Shown here piece after piece: positions 35,501-46,186 of a stretch of DNA of 64,000 nucleotides. A program made the position numbers and the translations under genes. Below the pieces are notes generated by a model. That model was given only the letters and a program-made list of their open reading frames with translations, did not search any database and was not told the origin of the DNA. Numbering within the stretch: position 1 is the first letter of the stretch; each line of letters begins with the position of its first letter. Source of the stretch: Ditylenchus dipsaci (lineage: Eukaryota > Nematoda > Chromadorea > Rhabditida > Anguinidae); contig SADC01000069.1 in NCBI GenBank assembly GCA_004194705.1, positions 124,001-188,000 on the forward strand. Direction: 5' to 3'.

Positions 35501-36958
35501 GTGACTTGGTCACTAGAAGCTCTCAGGGTGGTGGTGCAGCAGAAGTCTTCTTCATGCATGTACCCGCCAACAAGACTGGACTTGTGATTGGAAAAGGAGG
35601 AGACACAATTAAACAGGTTACTTATTTTTTAATTCAATTCGATTTTTCAAAATACTGTATTATTTCTAAAGATTATAATGCGCTCTTTTCAAGCTTTACA
35701 GTGGGCTTTTTCGTAAAAACAAAGCCTGTTTGTTTTTGCAAAAGTAACTTTTCCACTGTGAAGTATTACGGAAGCGCTAGATTAAGCGTTTAATGGAGTT
35801 AATTGCTGGTCTGGTCAAAATTTTCCAGATTAGTGTGGCCTCTGTTGCACAACTAAAATAAAAAACTGCAATCAAAACGATACATATATTTTTTTCAAAC
35901 CTTTGTTTGCAGATCTGCGGAGAGACTGGCGCACACGTGGAACTTTCTCGCGAGCCGCCACCAAATGCTAATGAGAAGGTGTGTTTTTGTTTTCTTATAT
36001 TTCGTTAAAGGCATAAATTTTGCATTTCTTCAGGTGTTTGTGATCAAAGGTACCCTTACCAGATCCACCACGTCCAGCATATCATCCGCATCAAGGTGGG
36101 AGATATCGCTCCAGGCACTCCTGTTCCTCCATTCCACGGCGCTGTCACAGCTGGTCAAGTCCCAGCAGGCAATCCCTATGGACCACCACCAGTTTGGGGC
36201 TGGGGATCAGTTTGGCCAGGCAGCCCAGTGGGCTCAAAACATCAACCGTAATTTCTTTTTGGACTAATTTCACCGAAAAATATATAAATTTTTGTAAATA
36301 TGCAGCTGGTGGACAGGACGCATCGGTGTGGGCCCAGTACTACAACCAACAGCAACAACAACGCAGCAGCAACAGCAAGTAGGCTTTGCAGCAGCTTCGG
36401 CGGCCCAGCCCAGTTTTGGAGGAGCTCCCGCCCAGCACTACCAAGCTGTGGGAGGCGTTGTGAATGTGGGTCAGCAGATGCACCACCAGCAGCAGGCCCC
36501 ACAGCCTGTCCAGCAGCAACAACAGCACATGCATCAGCAGGCTCAGGCCGTCCAGCAACCAGCTGTTCAACAACAACAAGTGGCTGCTGGAGGAGGTGAG
36601 AAAATGATCAAATTTCTTATTCTTTCTTTACCGTAGTAAAATTATAGATGCCGCAGCTATCAATCCTCAGACTGGACAGCCAGACTACAGGTAATAATTT
36701 TCTGGATTGACTCAATTTTTTCCGATTTTCGGAGAGTTGAAAAAAACAACCCAGGTCGTCTATACAGGGAAATTTAGTAACCATAACAAGCAAAAACATA
36801 AAAATTTATTTTGCAGTGCTCAATGGGCTCAATACTACCGCACCATGGGAATGCACGAGCAGGCAGCTCTGATTGAATCACAGATGAAACAGCAGCAACA
36901 GCCGCAGAACGCTGGAGTTGGACAAGCTCGTCCTCAACAAGTCTTCTACAACCCTTAA
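29525..36958 (+). CDS. FUBP: FUBP-type single-strand nucleic-acid-binding protein, four KH domains
   Basis: FUBP proteins bind single-stranded DNA or RNA through four KH domains and act in transcription and mRNA control. Thirteen exons: 29525-29593 (DDLAKALQRAKQ), 32079-32142, 32798-32925, 32986-33118, 33726-33908, 33972-34097, 34638-34830, 35423-35616, 35913-35978, 36034-36247, 36306-36595, 36648-36690, 36817-36958. The KH loops are VIGRGGEQI, IIGKSGETIK, IIGKGGETIK and VIGKGGDTIK. The C-terminus is Gln-rich with the family's aromatic repeats (VWAQYYNQ, AQWAQYYRTMG). About seven single-base indels relative to the conserved frame occur near 32868, 33834, 33990, 34675, 36053, 36180 and 36360. 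Intron 1 (2.5 kb) carries a 1.5-kb foldback element. The symbol is family level; which vertebrate paralogue it matches is not decided. Confidence 0.9.
29889..31413. mobile_element. Foldback element with AATTGCGCAAAA arrays, TSD GATTGATA
   Basis: The ends are GGCGCTACCATGTCAGCG and its exact complement. Inside come matching inverted arrays of units such as AATTGCGATAAGG and AATTGCGCAAAA, about 120 bp per arm. The exact 8-bp duplication GATTGATA lies at 29881-29888 and 31414-31421. The 1.2-kb interior consists of further inverted CCACTTGG-containing repeats and has no gene. It lies in intron 1 of FUBP. Confidence 0.92.
30300..30612. repeat. Near-perfect palindrome, arms about 150 bp
   Basis: GGTCGACCACTTGGATC at the left is mirrored by GATCCAAGTGGTCGACC at the right. 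The arms include CGAGCATGCTGAATATGG and its partner, and the centre is GATTGATTTGATGAACCAATC. A diverged second palindrome of the same kind follows at 30790-31080. It is nested in the foldback element of FUBP intron 1. Confidence 0.85.
31502..31970. mobile_element. Degenerate pogo-like element with a nested MITE
   Basis: The ends CAGTCGAACCTCTATTTTAC and GGTTGACTG are diverged. At about 31613-31771 it contains an intact small palindrome with ends TACCGTATTCACTCTATTAA and the complement. That end sequence is shared with the element at 41980-42235 (TACCGTATTTTCTCTATTAA). Confidence 0.65.
34921..35180 (+). repeat. Candidate tRNA-derived SINE in a FUBP intron
   Basis: The head has an A-box-like TAGCTCAGTGGCTAAAGCG and a B-box-like GGTTCGATTCT about 40 bp later, fitting a Pol III internal promoter. 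The tail (AATGGAGTTAATTACTGG to TGGCCTCCGTTGCACA) recurs without a head at 34301-34365 and 35788-35851, both in introns of the same gene. A complete cloverleaf cannot be drawn, so it is not called a tRNA gene. Confidence 0.45.
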
Positions 36959-38380
36959 TTCCATTGATTGCTGATGCTCTTGAAAACCACCCAATTCTTG
37001 TTGAGACAACAAAAATTATTCTTTTCGCTTTGAAATTTGTGTATTCTGTTGCGTGTTTGATGAAAAATTTTTTGCATGTGTTTGTCTGAACTTCACTACT
37101 ATTTCTCTCTGTTATTTTGCACTTTTAGCCCTATAAAACATGTTTGATGCTTTTTTAAATAACTAAAACTTGTTTTTTCGGTTTTTACACACAGACTGTA
37201 ATTTATGGTTGCTCTATTTCTCAAATGTTTTTTAAATTTCAAGTTGCTGAAACCTTTTTCTACGTGTTTTTTTTTCTATTACTTTCTGCAACGTAAACAA
37301 GTAAAGTTTTAACTATACAAAGTAACACAAGAAAGCTTTTTTAAAATTGGATGTTTTCATAAATTTTGCATATGTTTTTTCGAAAATAACGGTTTTTGAC
37401 GCATGACGTCAAATATAATTTAGCTAGTCAGAGGCGGTTTGAAACGGCTAAGGTTGGGATTCCGAGCGATCGAGACAGCCCTATCGGGATTCTGATGAGC
37501 GGAATAATTTTTTTCAGTAGAAGCTTGCCTCCTTTAGTAAACTTCTGAAAAAAACAACTTGTAGTGGCCACTCTGGGGTGGGATTCTGAGAAATCCAAGT
37601 TATTTTCAGACTATAATAATTGGAATCCTGTAAAATTAGTAAACAATATGGGTGGGGGTGTTGTAGACCTCCTAACCAATTGCCGATCCGCGTGCAGTTA
37701 AAGAATCTTAAAGCATTAAACGCAAATTTATTAGTTGTATAGTTAGGTTTTAAGTGATTGTGTGATTATATTTGAGTTAGCAAATATGTGTGTCCTATAA
37801 ATTTCGACTAATAAGTATTTTTCTTTAAATTCGAATTTACTGGTAACAAATAATCCAAAGTAGTACGTATTCTCGCGCGAGTGTTGTATCCTTGAACGGC
37901 AGGAATTGTAAGAATAGAGAGAGGGCGGAAAGCATGCAGAATAAACGATAGCTTTATTCGAAGATTGGTGCTTTGGCGCTACTCGGCAAATGTGCAAATC
38001 ATAATTCGAATATTTTGAACTCTCAGGTTCAAACCCCGTAGGTGCACACCTTTTTTATTCTATTTTGTATGTTTTATGTACAATTTCGGTATCAAAATGA
38101 TGCTCAGGCTCTTGATTATCCAATCAAACCATCAGCACAGCGTTTCATTAGCTATTTGAGCTGACTAAAAAGCAAAGAAATAGGTTAAACCTTGATTTTA
38201 TTTGCAAATCCATCATTTTTGGGTTCTCCTCACAGCTTTGATTAGTACACGTACCAGTCTTATTTGAGATGCTTGCAAGGCATCTAACTGTTCGACTCGA
38301 GTTCATCTAGTGCGAACTAACTCGAACTGGGAATGTAGCTGCGGTAGTAGGCTCCCTTGTTCTAACTGGGGCAAGATGAA
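36959..38380. other. 3' flank of FUBP, no further gene seen
   Basis: AT-rich sequence with no open exon supported by splice signals. A B-box-like GGTTCAAACCCC at about 38019 is isolated and lacks a tRNA body. Confidence 0.5.
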
Positions 38381-38389
38381 ACGGAACTG

Positions 38390-38775
38390 GACATTTTCGA
38401 ACTTTTTTAAATTTCACTTTTTGACATTTTTTAAATTTTGGCTCCGAAAGTCATCTGTATTTTCGCTCAGAGATACCGTTTTTAAAACTCGACGATATTT
38501 CTAACAAAATAATATATCAGTTGTCAAAATTAGTTAAGAAAATTGTCATGCATCTGGCCTTTCTTTTCGGCGTGGGGCGACGTGAAAAGTCGATTTCGAC
38601 GTCGCCCCACGTCGAAAAGAAAGGCCAGATGCATGAAAATTTTCTTAACTAATTTTGACAACTGATATACTATTTCGCTAGGATTATCGTCGAATTTTAA
38701 ATACGGTATCACCGAGAAAAATTACAGATGAATTTTGGAGCTAAAATTCAAAAAATGTCAAAAAGTGACGAATTC
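38390..38775. mobile_element. Palindromic MITE, arms about 180 bp
   Basis: AAGGCCAGATGCATGA and TCATGCATCTGGCCTT face each other across a GC-rich centre (GTGGGGCGACGTG and its partner). Outer arms pair down to TTTTTGACATTTTTTAAATT. No target duplication was located. The 60-aa frame inside is a by-product. Confidence 0.75.
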
Positions 38776-39107
38776 CACGTCGACAACCCTTGTAACAACT
38801 TTAGTACGATTCTGAACTGTACTACGGTTCTTTAACTGCACTAGTTTTTCGGCATTATTTACATCACTGGGTTAAACATAAAAAAATAAAAGTCAAATCG
38901 CTTTTGGTTAGAAAAAAAATTTGCCCCTGAAGGCTTTTAGGGGCTTATTTTTCGGGTTATTCACCCCCGGGTATGTTCATTTGGTACTAGAAAGGGTAAG
39001 GGTAATTATCATTACTTAGGGGTGTATTCATTTGATACGTGTTCAAGGTAATCACGCCTATTTTTGGGGGTAATTACTACCGGGTATTCATTTGGTACCA
39101 GCCAGTC

Positions 39108-41181
39108 GGGGTCAACATTGTTGACCCTCAACATTTTGCTGCCCTCTAAATGTTGACCCCAAATGTTGATAGTACCTTCAACATTTTGCCCCTCAACATT
39201 TTGTTGACCCCAGTGTTGACCCTCAACATTTTGACCTAAAAACATTGACCCCAGGGATGAGCTTTTGTAACTATTTGCGCGATATAGTTACAAATTTTTG
39301 CATTTGAAAAATAGTAACAGCCTGTAACTATTTTGACCTTTGTAACTATTCTTGTAGCTATTTATCGCCACGAAAGTAAATTTAAAAAAATAGTTCCAGC
39401 GTGTAGCTATTTTGTCTTTGCTCTAGTTTCTCGGCACGAAATCGGTAATTTAAAAAAAGATTACTTCTATTTGGTCAATTTTATAAAAATTTCAAGGGTA
39501 GGCGAAAACCAGATGGCTTAGGACCCGCTTCACAATGGCCAAAAGCCGAAATAACTGTTTTGGGGGTTACTAAAGGGGCAAAAATTTGTAACTATTTCCC
39601 GCAAAAAGTTACAAAAGCTCATCCCTGATTGACCCTCAACATTTTTCAAAAATGTATGTTTACCCCTTCAACAAAATGTTGACGACTCAATATAATTTTT
39701 CTTGTCAAAATTTTTTGTTACTTTTCATTTTTCCTACTTAAATCCCTCCTAGGCAGTTCAGATGCATCTTCACTTGTATTAGTTCGAATGAGAGATTCGA
39801 AAATGATGGTAAAAATAGGATTGGGTGGTCAAACCTAGTAAAAAATGAAGTGTGCATCCAAAAGGATTCGTACCAGCAACCTCAGCACTACACCGACCTC
39901 TTTCCTTTTCAGCATTGCTCAGAACACTATCCAAAGTGGGCACAAGCCGAAAATGGCTGGTTTTAAGGGGGTTTACTAAAGGAGGTGAACTTCTTGCAAA
40001 AAATCAGCTGACAAGGGAGGGACCCTGACTGTGACCTGGGGATTTTTCGATGAATTTTTTTATGCGCGTATTCTTGTAGAGCGTTCATGAATCCCATGTG
40101 AATTTGGCTCGTCACCTGTGAAAGTCAACAAAATTTTTATTAATGACCCATGGTCCATGGGTCAGCCACAAAAAAAACCATGATAGGTGTTTTTAGACTT
40201 TGAGTGACCCTCGTACCTCTTTTTGTGGACCTTCAGAGCTAGGGAGCCGGATTTGGGGAGCAGGATCCAGCCCATCGGATTGAAATTCTGATCCTTTTCA
40301 TCACTTTTTCTCAAAGCACTTACCCCCTTTAGTAAAGACCCCAAAAAGTAGTTTTGGCCACTCCGCAGTGGTTTCTGAGCAATGTTGAAAATTAGAGAAA
40401 AGGACCACCTATGCATCACGGCCTGGGTATAACCAACTGGATAAAACGATCCGGGTATTTCTTCCTGGATACTATTAATATTATCTGGGTACTGCCACCT
40501 GGTAGCACTGCCTACGTACTTCTACCTGAGTACTATTACTATGTACTACCAGATAAGTGCCACTACCTCGATAATATCATATCGCCCGTTCAACCATGAA
40601 TTTGATTTGTTTATGTATATTTTGATTGAAATAATACGGTTGTTTGAATATAATAGTAGGCTTGGCTGTTCGTGTTTTTTCAGGATTTGGGATTGGGATT
40701 TATTAATTTTTTTGCAACTTTGGTATTATTAATTAGAAATTTGAAGATGCTGGATTCGGGATTTTAGTCTCTACGCCAGTAAGATTTGAGATTGGGATTT
40801 CCAAATTTCTTTTATTCCAATCACACTGCCAAGCCTATAAAATAGTATGCGTGGTCCCTTGTGCTTTCTGTACGATTCTCACAGCCAACCGACATGTTTT
40901 ATGGTAAACTACCGGCTTAAATTTTTTTACGGTATAATAAAATTTCATGCTAAGTTAGTGATAAAGCGGGTTATAAACAAAAGAATTCATGAAATAAGCA
41001 GTAAATTCAGAGGAGTTAACAAAAAAAACTTAGGGGTCAACAATGAATGTGAGGGGTCAACAGGGTTGAGGGTCAATAATGTTGAGGGGGATTTAACATA
41101 GGGGTCAACCTTTGGAGTCTTCATTTTATGTTAACCCTCAACAAAAAATGTTGAAGGTCAACAATGTTGACCCCAACTATG
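39108..41181. mobile_element. Foldback element with GGGTCAACATTTTG arrays
   Basis: The left end GGGGTCAACATTGTTGACC is followed by an array of TCAACATTTTG units to about 39690. The right end (about 41010-41181) is the inverted array closing with CAATGTTGACCCC. The 1.3-kb interior has no recognisable gene; it contains CTGGGTACTGCCACCTGG-like degenerate repeats at 40430-40560. No target duplication was seen, and an hAT MITE sits in the left array. Confidence 0.8.
39252..39627. mobile_element. hAT-like palindromic MITE, TSD ATTGACCC
   Basis: The ends are CAGGGATGAGCTTTTGTAAC and its complement. The exact 8-bp duplication ATTGACCC lies at 39244-39251 and 39628-39635. The interior is composed of TAACTATTTGC-like repeats in both orientations. 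The duplicated target is a unit of the foldback array, so the MITE is younger than that array. Confidence 0.92.
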
Positions 41182-41979
41182 GACACTCCCAATAACATTT
41201 TATCGAAAATGTGCTGGTTTGTACAAGCCGATTCCAGCCGGTTTCAGGTTGTACAAAACTACAAGTTTAGTAATTCTTTTCTATAACTGCACATGTTTCT
41301 TTATACCAATGTATAGCCCCGATTTTAGGCTTTCATTCAAGCTATCAAACAAAGGTTACCATAAAATGGGAGCTAAAATTAAAAACATTGAATTATGTGG
41401 CATCCTACATACATATCCTACTAATTTTATCCAACGAAAAACCTTGTAGTTTGTATCATCTTGTAGCTAAGAGACCGGGCTACAGAATCAGTTATCCATA
41501 AAATAGTTTTGAATGATTCGCACTCTGTAGCCGCCAGGATTGGCCGGTCGGCCCCGAAATTGGCCATCTTTTATTGCCATTTTTATTAGCCATGTCCAGA
41601 TGTATCTTAAATCGAGCTGTATGTTATATACATACCGTTTTCTTGCTTGGTCAAACCTTTGGAAGCTATCTCATTTTTCGAAGCGATTTTTTCGGTGTGA
41701 AAACATTTCAATGTGATTTTTCATGAAATTTTGACTCTAAAAAGTTGATATAACCTTGTGAAAAGTCAATAAAATGTGTAGTGGAGGAGGCGGTGAAAGC
41801 CGAAGTATATGGGTTTTGGCTGGTTTCCTTTATTTAGATGGTCATTTGCATGAAATCGCAAAATAAAGGTAGTTGCTGACAGCAAAGCAGTGCTGGAAAT
41901 GATTCCAATCGATTGCTCGATACTTTTCGGCCCTATAAATGAGTCAACCCACTAAAAATGGAGTAAAAAATTGGGGTAA

Positions 41980-42235
41980 GTACCGTATTTTCTCTATTAA
42001 ACGGGCCGGCCCGTTTATTTTTCAACCCCTCGAAAATCAGAAAATTTCGAGGTCGATCTGGGGATTTTCGGGTACTGAACCAAAATCCAAAAACTGGAAT
42101 CGATAGAGCTCGCAGGAGTTAAGAAAAGGCAATGAACAGATTTGCAAAACATTTTGTCTGGGCTGAGATATGAGTCCTCAAAGTGGAGGGGGCCCGTTTA
42201 TTAGAAAGGGCCCGTTTAATAGAGAAAATACGGTA
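41980..42235. mobile_element. MITE with ACCGTATTTTCTCTATTAA ends
   Basis: The left arm is ACCGTATTTTCTCTATTAAA followed by CGGGCC; the right arm is the complement. The same end sequence opens the nested element at 31613 and a decayed one at 47186-47783 (ACCGTATTTACT). Flanking AAGT on both sides may be the target duplication. Confidence 0.75.
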
Positions 42236-42257
42236 AGTAAAAAATATTTGAATTATG

Positions 42258-43030
42258 ATGACAGTACCCCAAGTAAGCACCACCACGCCCCCTCCAAATA
42301 AGGCCCCCTCAAATAACCCCAAGACCAGCACACTCCACATTGCAAGGATAGGGAAAATAAGTTCGTATTTCAGGGTGAAATACTTGAGAATGTTAACTAA
42401 TACGTCCAAAAATGATTCGAGATAACAGGAAAGTACCTATAAATTTAATCTCTAAGTAAGTTTTCTGAAGGCGACAAAACACACATTTGAGAAAGCCACA
42501 AAGTTGGAAATTTTAGCAAACCAAATTTTAAGGCACTATCTGGCAAAAAAAGTTTGTGTTTTCAAGTGGTGGCTACCCAGAAGAAGGGTTTCAGATCAAA
42601 AGTATGTGAAGAGAATCTGAAGAGCACCCAGGAGGGGAGTACCAAGATGGTACTAACTAGGTGAGGAATACCCCCTGAAAAGGGGTACCCAGGATATGGT
42701 ACCCACGTAGCGGTACTCAACGAATACTCACGATTCTGGGTGGGATGTCATCGGATGTCATGGTCCGATTTAATTTTTCATACAATTTAATATTCTCAGC
42801 TACTTCAAGTGGATACCCTTTTGGGTGCTACCTACCCTCCGAGGTGGATGGAGATGTCAAAATTTCAGAATAACATGACTTCCCTTCAATACAAAATATA
42901 CCCTGAAAAACATACCCCAAATAACGCCCCCTTAAATAATCCCCTCAAGTAACCCCCTGAAATAACCCGGGTTATTACGAGGGGGAGTTATTTCAGGGGG
43001 GGGGGGGGTTATTTGGGGGTTTTTACGATT
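42258..43030. repeat. Inverted arrays of AATAACCCCC units
   Basis: CCCCCTCAAATAACCCC-type units at 42270-42320 and 42905-42975 are followed by the complementary GGGGGAGTTATTTC units at 42980-43020. The intervening sequence has no gene; GGGGTACC words cluster at 42640-42730. It resembles another foldback terminus. Confidence 0.5.
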
Positions 43031-43262
43031 ATGATTTGCACCACCCCCGCCCTAAAAATATTGAAAAAAGTTTATTGCACATTATATTTAGCAGCATTTC
43101 GCACATGTGTCGTAAAAACTATATTTAAAATTCTAACAAGCAGAATAAATTCGTTTAAAATTTGTTAGACCAGTCAAGAATTATTATCTAAAGACGATAA
43201 TATTGTCATTTAAAAGACATAATCTGTAAGGATAGATTTCCCTGTCGAGAGGCTTGGCCGTA

Positions 43263-43570
43263 CAGTGAACCCTCGCTATATAAATCGTAGAAATTTCTAA
43301 GTTTACCGGTCGTTTCTTTGAATCAAAAAAGTTTTGCCGAAAAGGTCCGCGTGTACTCGCTATAGTGACACCTCTATTTCAAAAAAAGGGTGTCACTATA
43401 GCGAGTACCCACGGATCTTTTCGGCAAAACCTTTTTCATTCACAGAAACGTCCGGTAAATTGAGAATCTCTAGATTTTTCTGATTAGACTGACGAATCAG
43501 ATTCGGCAAAAATTTCAAAAATCGAGTTAAAAAAAGTGTCGGACCCTAGGTGGGAGCAAATTTAATGGCG
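43263..43570. mobile_element. pogo/Tc-like element, right end lost
   Basis: The left end CAGTGAACCCTCGCTATA is preceded by TA. The palindromic centre is CTATAGTGACACC / GGTGTCACTATAG. The right arm fades after GTGTCGGACCCTAGG, without the terminal CTG. 43571-44670 holds nothing recognisable. Confidence 0.65.
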
Positions 43571-44670
43571 AGTTCAAAACCGTTGAGATCTTTTGATTTC
43601 ATAAAAAAATATTCGAAAACCAGGCTTTTTAAGTGAGCGGTTTTTTCGGAGCCACGTCTTCTGACACATGAACTTCTGAAGGCTCTAGCACGCTTTTTCT
43701 TCAATCAGCCCCGATCAAGAGTTATCTCATTTTGCTCCCCAGTAAAAGATCTTTTAAATGAGTCCAGTCGTTGCCGGATGATCATCAAAAATTTTAGACA
43801 ACGGCGTAATCCGATGAGTAAAAGGATATCATCGAAATTCGAGATTTTTCCTTGGTCTCCCCTTATGATTTTTCTGTTTCAACCACAGGAGGGACCAAGG
43901 CAAAATCTCAAAATTTTGATGACTTCGGATTGCACTTCCATAAGCAAATCGACCACGCTGAGCACGAATCTGTCTTCAGAATTTGCAAATTGTCAATGAA
44001 AATTAGCTTTACTCCCCACTTTACTTCATTTTAGCGTAACTTCCTGAAGGGACAATTTTTACAAAACTTTTTTGTACTATCCGTTGCAAAATAAGTAGCG
44101 CTTTCAAATAAAAAAAGAAAATTTCGAGTGATCCTCTTCATCTCTTATAAAAATCTCTTTTATAGGGAAAAATGTATTTGAAAACAAAATATTCTTATTA
44201 AGCCACGTAATTCTCGGAAGTTTTTGAATCACGTGCAGATTATTTTTCTCCAGGATGAAAGCGCGTATAATTGTGTGTCGGAAAATATAGCATTTCTAAA
44301 TTAAAGTGAAAAAAAAAACTGACATACACTTAAAAGAAATAAACACTGTGATTTTTGAAATCTCCAACATCACACTTTTCAAAAGCCCGCATTTTCCAAT
44401 GATACCCCCTTTTCCTGAAAAAAAAATTTTCTTGTGTAAAAATAGTAGCAGAATGTGATAGAGCATCGTAAAAAATTAGGTATTTCAATACCGCTCTTTT
44501 AGAGGCTTTTTTAGGTCTACTTTGAAGTTTTGAAAAAATATTTTTTTAACTTAAAATGCTCAATTCTCAAAATTAAATTTTTTTCTGCAAAAACTATTAA
44601 TGTCAAAAGATTCAGCTCAATCTCAGGGTTCTAACGAGCTATCATGCTCTCTGATTTTCAAATTAAATCA

Positions 44671-45195
44671 GGTACTATTGCTGTTTACACCCCACCACAA
44701 TTTTTTTTGAGTTTTGGCCATTTTGAAATTTCGACCATTTGCCTGTTTTACCATGTTTTGGTCACTGGAGCCGGGCACAAAGAGCCTCTAAATGCATTTT
44801 CGGGGGCGCAGGAGGCTTGGTTGCTTGGGGTTGAGATGCGCACACCCACATACCTTAGACGCAAATCACTCGAAAGTGACTCTGGATGCATAAAAAATGT
44901 ATGCATACCAGAGTTTCTTTATGCGGTAAACCCCAGTCAACAAAACTATGTTCAACACCTTCCTTTTTGTTCGAAATTAGTCCTTTTTCGGTCCATTTCC
45001 GCTCCAATACAGGCCCAAATCCCTTTAAAAATGGTCAAAAAGGGTACTTTTAGGTGACACCCAAACTCAATTTTTATCGACCAGAGTTCAAAAAATAATG
45101 TCTTTTTTGAACTCCTGGGGTGATTTTAGGTCGATATAGGGTGTTTGGGAATTCTTTAAAAAAAATTGTGGTGGGGGTGTAAACAGCAATGGTAC
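44671..45195. mobile_element. Palindromic element containing a 13.5-kb-repeat fragment
   Basis: The ends are GGTACTATTGCTGTTTACAC and GTGTAAACAGCAATGGTACC. The centre (44800-44960) is a piece of the abundant palindromic repeat, including the CACTCGAAAGTGACTCTGG hairpin region. Confidence 0.7.
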
Positions 45196-45725
45196 CTTAA
45201 ATCACTTCGAATAACCTAATATTTTAAAAAGGTCCAGATTTTGAGAAATTTCAGAATAAATTTTTTAACTTGGCACGTTTTTCGCCAACGAAGCCCCTTT
45301 TATAGCAAACACGCATTTACTTACCTGAACAACATGCTCTACAAGATAGCAGTAAAAAAATTCATCAAAATCCGAGGGAACAAGGTCTGGTCCAAAATTA
45401 CATAAAACGGGTTTTAAAGTGCTCTTTGCATAAACACTCACTCTTGAATTTCAAATTCCGCTCGAACAACAAAGATTGAAATGCGATTTGAAAAATTCAA
45501 TTTCTCACAGTTTAAGTCTTTGTTGTCTCGTGCGGAAATCAAAATCCAACAGTGAGTTTTCATGCAAAGAGCACTTTCACAAGTAAATCGATCATGCTGA
45601 ACACAAATCTGTCTGTAAATTTTTCTCAGTAGTCCGAAATTTTTGATTGTCAATCGGAATCGATTGCACTCATTTTAAACAATTTTTTTGAGGAGAAAAA
45701 TGAGATATTTTGTAATTGGAGTTCA

Positions 45726-45968
45726 TTTAAGGGGCATACCAGCGCGTTAAAACGCAAATTAAGGCGGGGACCAGCAAGTTTTCAAAAATTGTTCTTGTTT
45801 TCACTTGTCTTATGTCAAATCTGATGTTTATGACCTTATCCTACTTTCAAAAGTAGGCAGAAAACTTTCGTCGGATCAGGTAGAACGCTTGTAGAAGACA
45901 GTCATGAGATAAATAAATTGCTGGTCCCCGCCTTAATTGCAGTGTAACGCGCTGGTATGCCCCTTTAA
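45726..45968. mobile_element. Palindromic MITE with GGGGCATACCAGCGCG ends
   Basis: TTTAAGGGGCATACCAGCGC at the left pairs with GCGCTGGTATGCCCCTTTAA at the right, and AAGGCGGGGACCAGCAA with its partner further in. There is no coding capacity. Confidence 0.75.
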
Positions 45969-46186
45969 AGAAAAAGCGGGCTAGACTCATTTGAAGCTGA
46001 TATGTCAAAAAATGAAGTACCCCAAAATTCACTAACTTAAAATAAATGGTTCTCGAAGATTTTGTTATTAAAACAAAAGATCTTAACGGTTTCAAACTCC
46101 CGATTAAATTTCCTACAAGAAAGATAAAAAGTAGAAAAAAATTCCGGAATGGCCAGGTCATGGTCGATTCTTACAGATTATGTCTT

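Noticed and set aside
38530..38712. Minus-strand 60-aa frame MIPYLKFDDNPSEIVYQLSK
   Set aside because: Falls entirely in the palindromic MITE at 38390-38775.
42119..42409. Hydrophobic minus-strand 96-aa frame resembling a membrane protein
   Set aside because: Half lies in the ACCGTATT-ended MITE and half in the AATAACCCCC repeat; no splice or conservation support.
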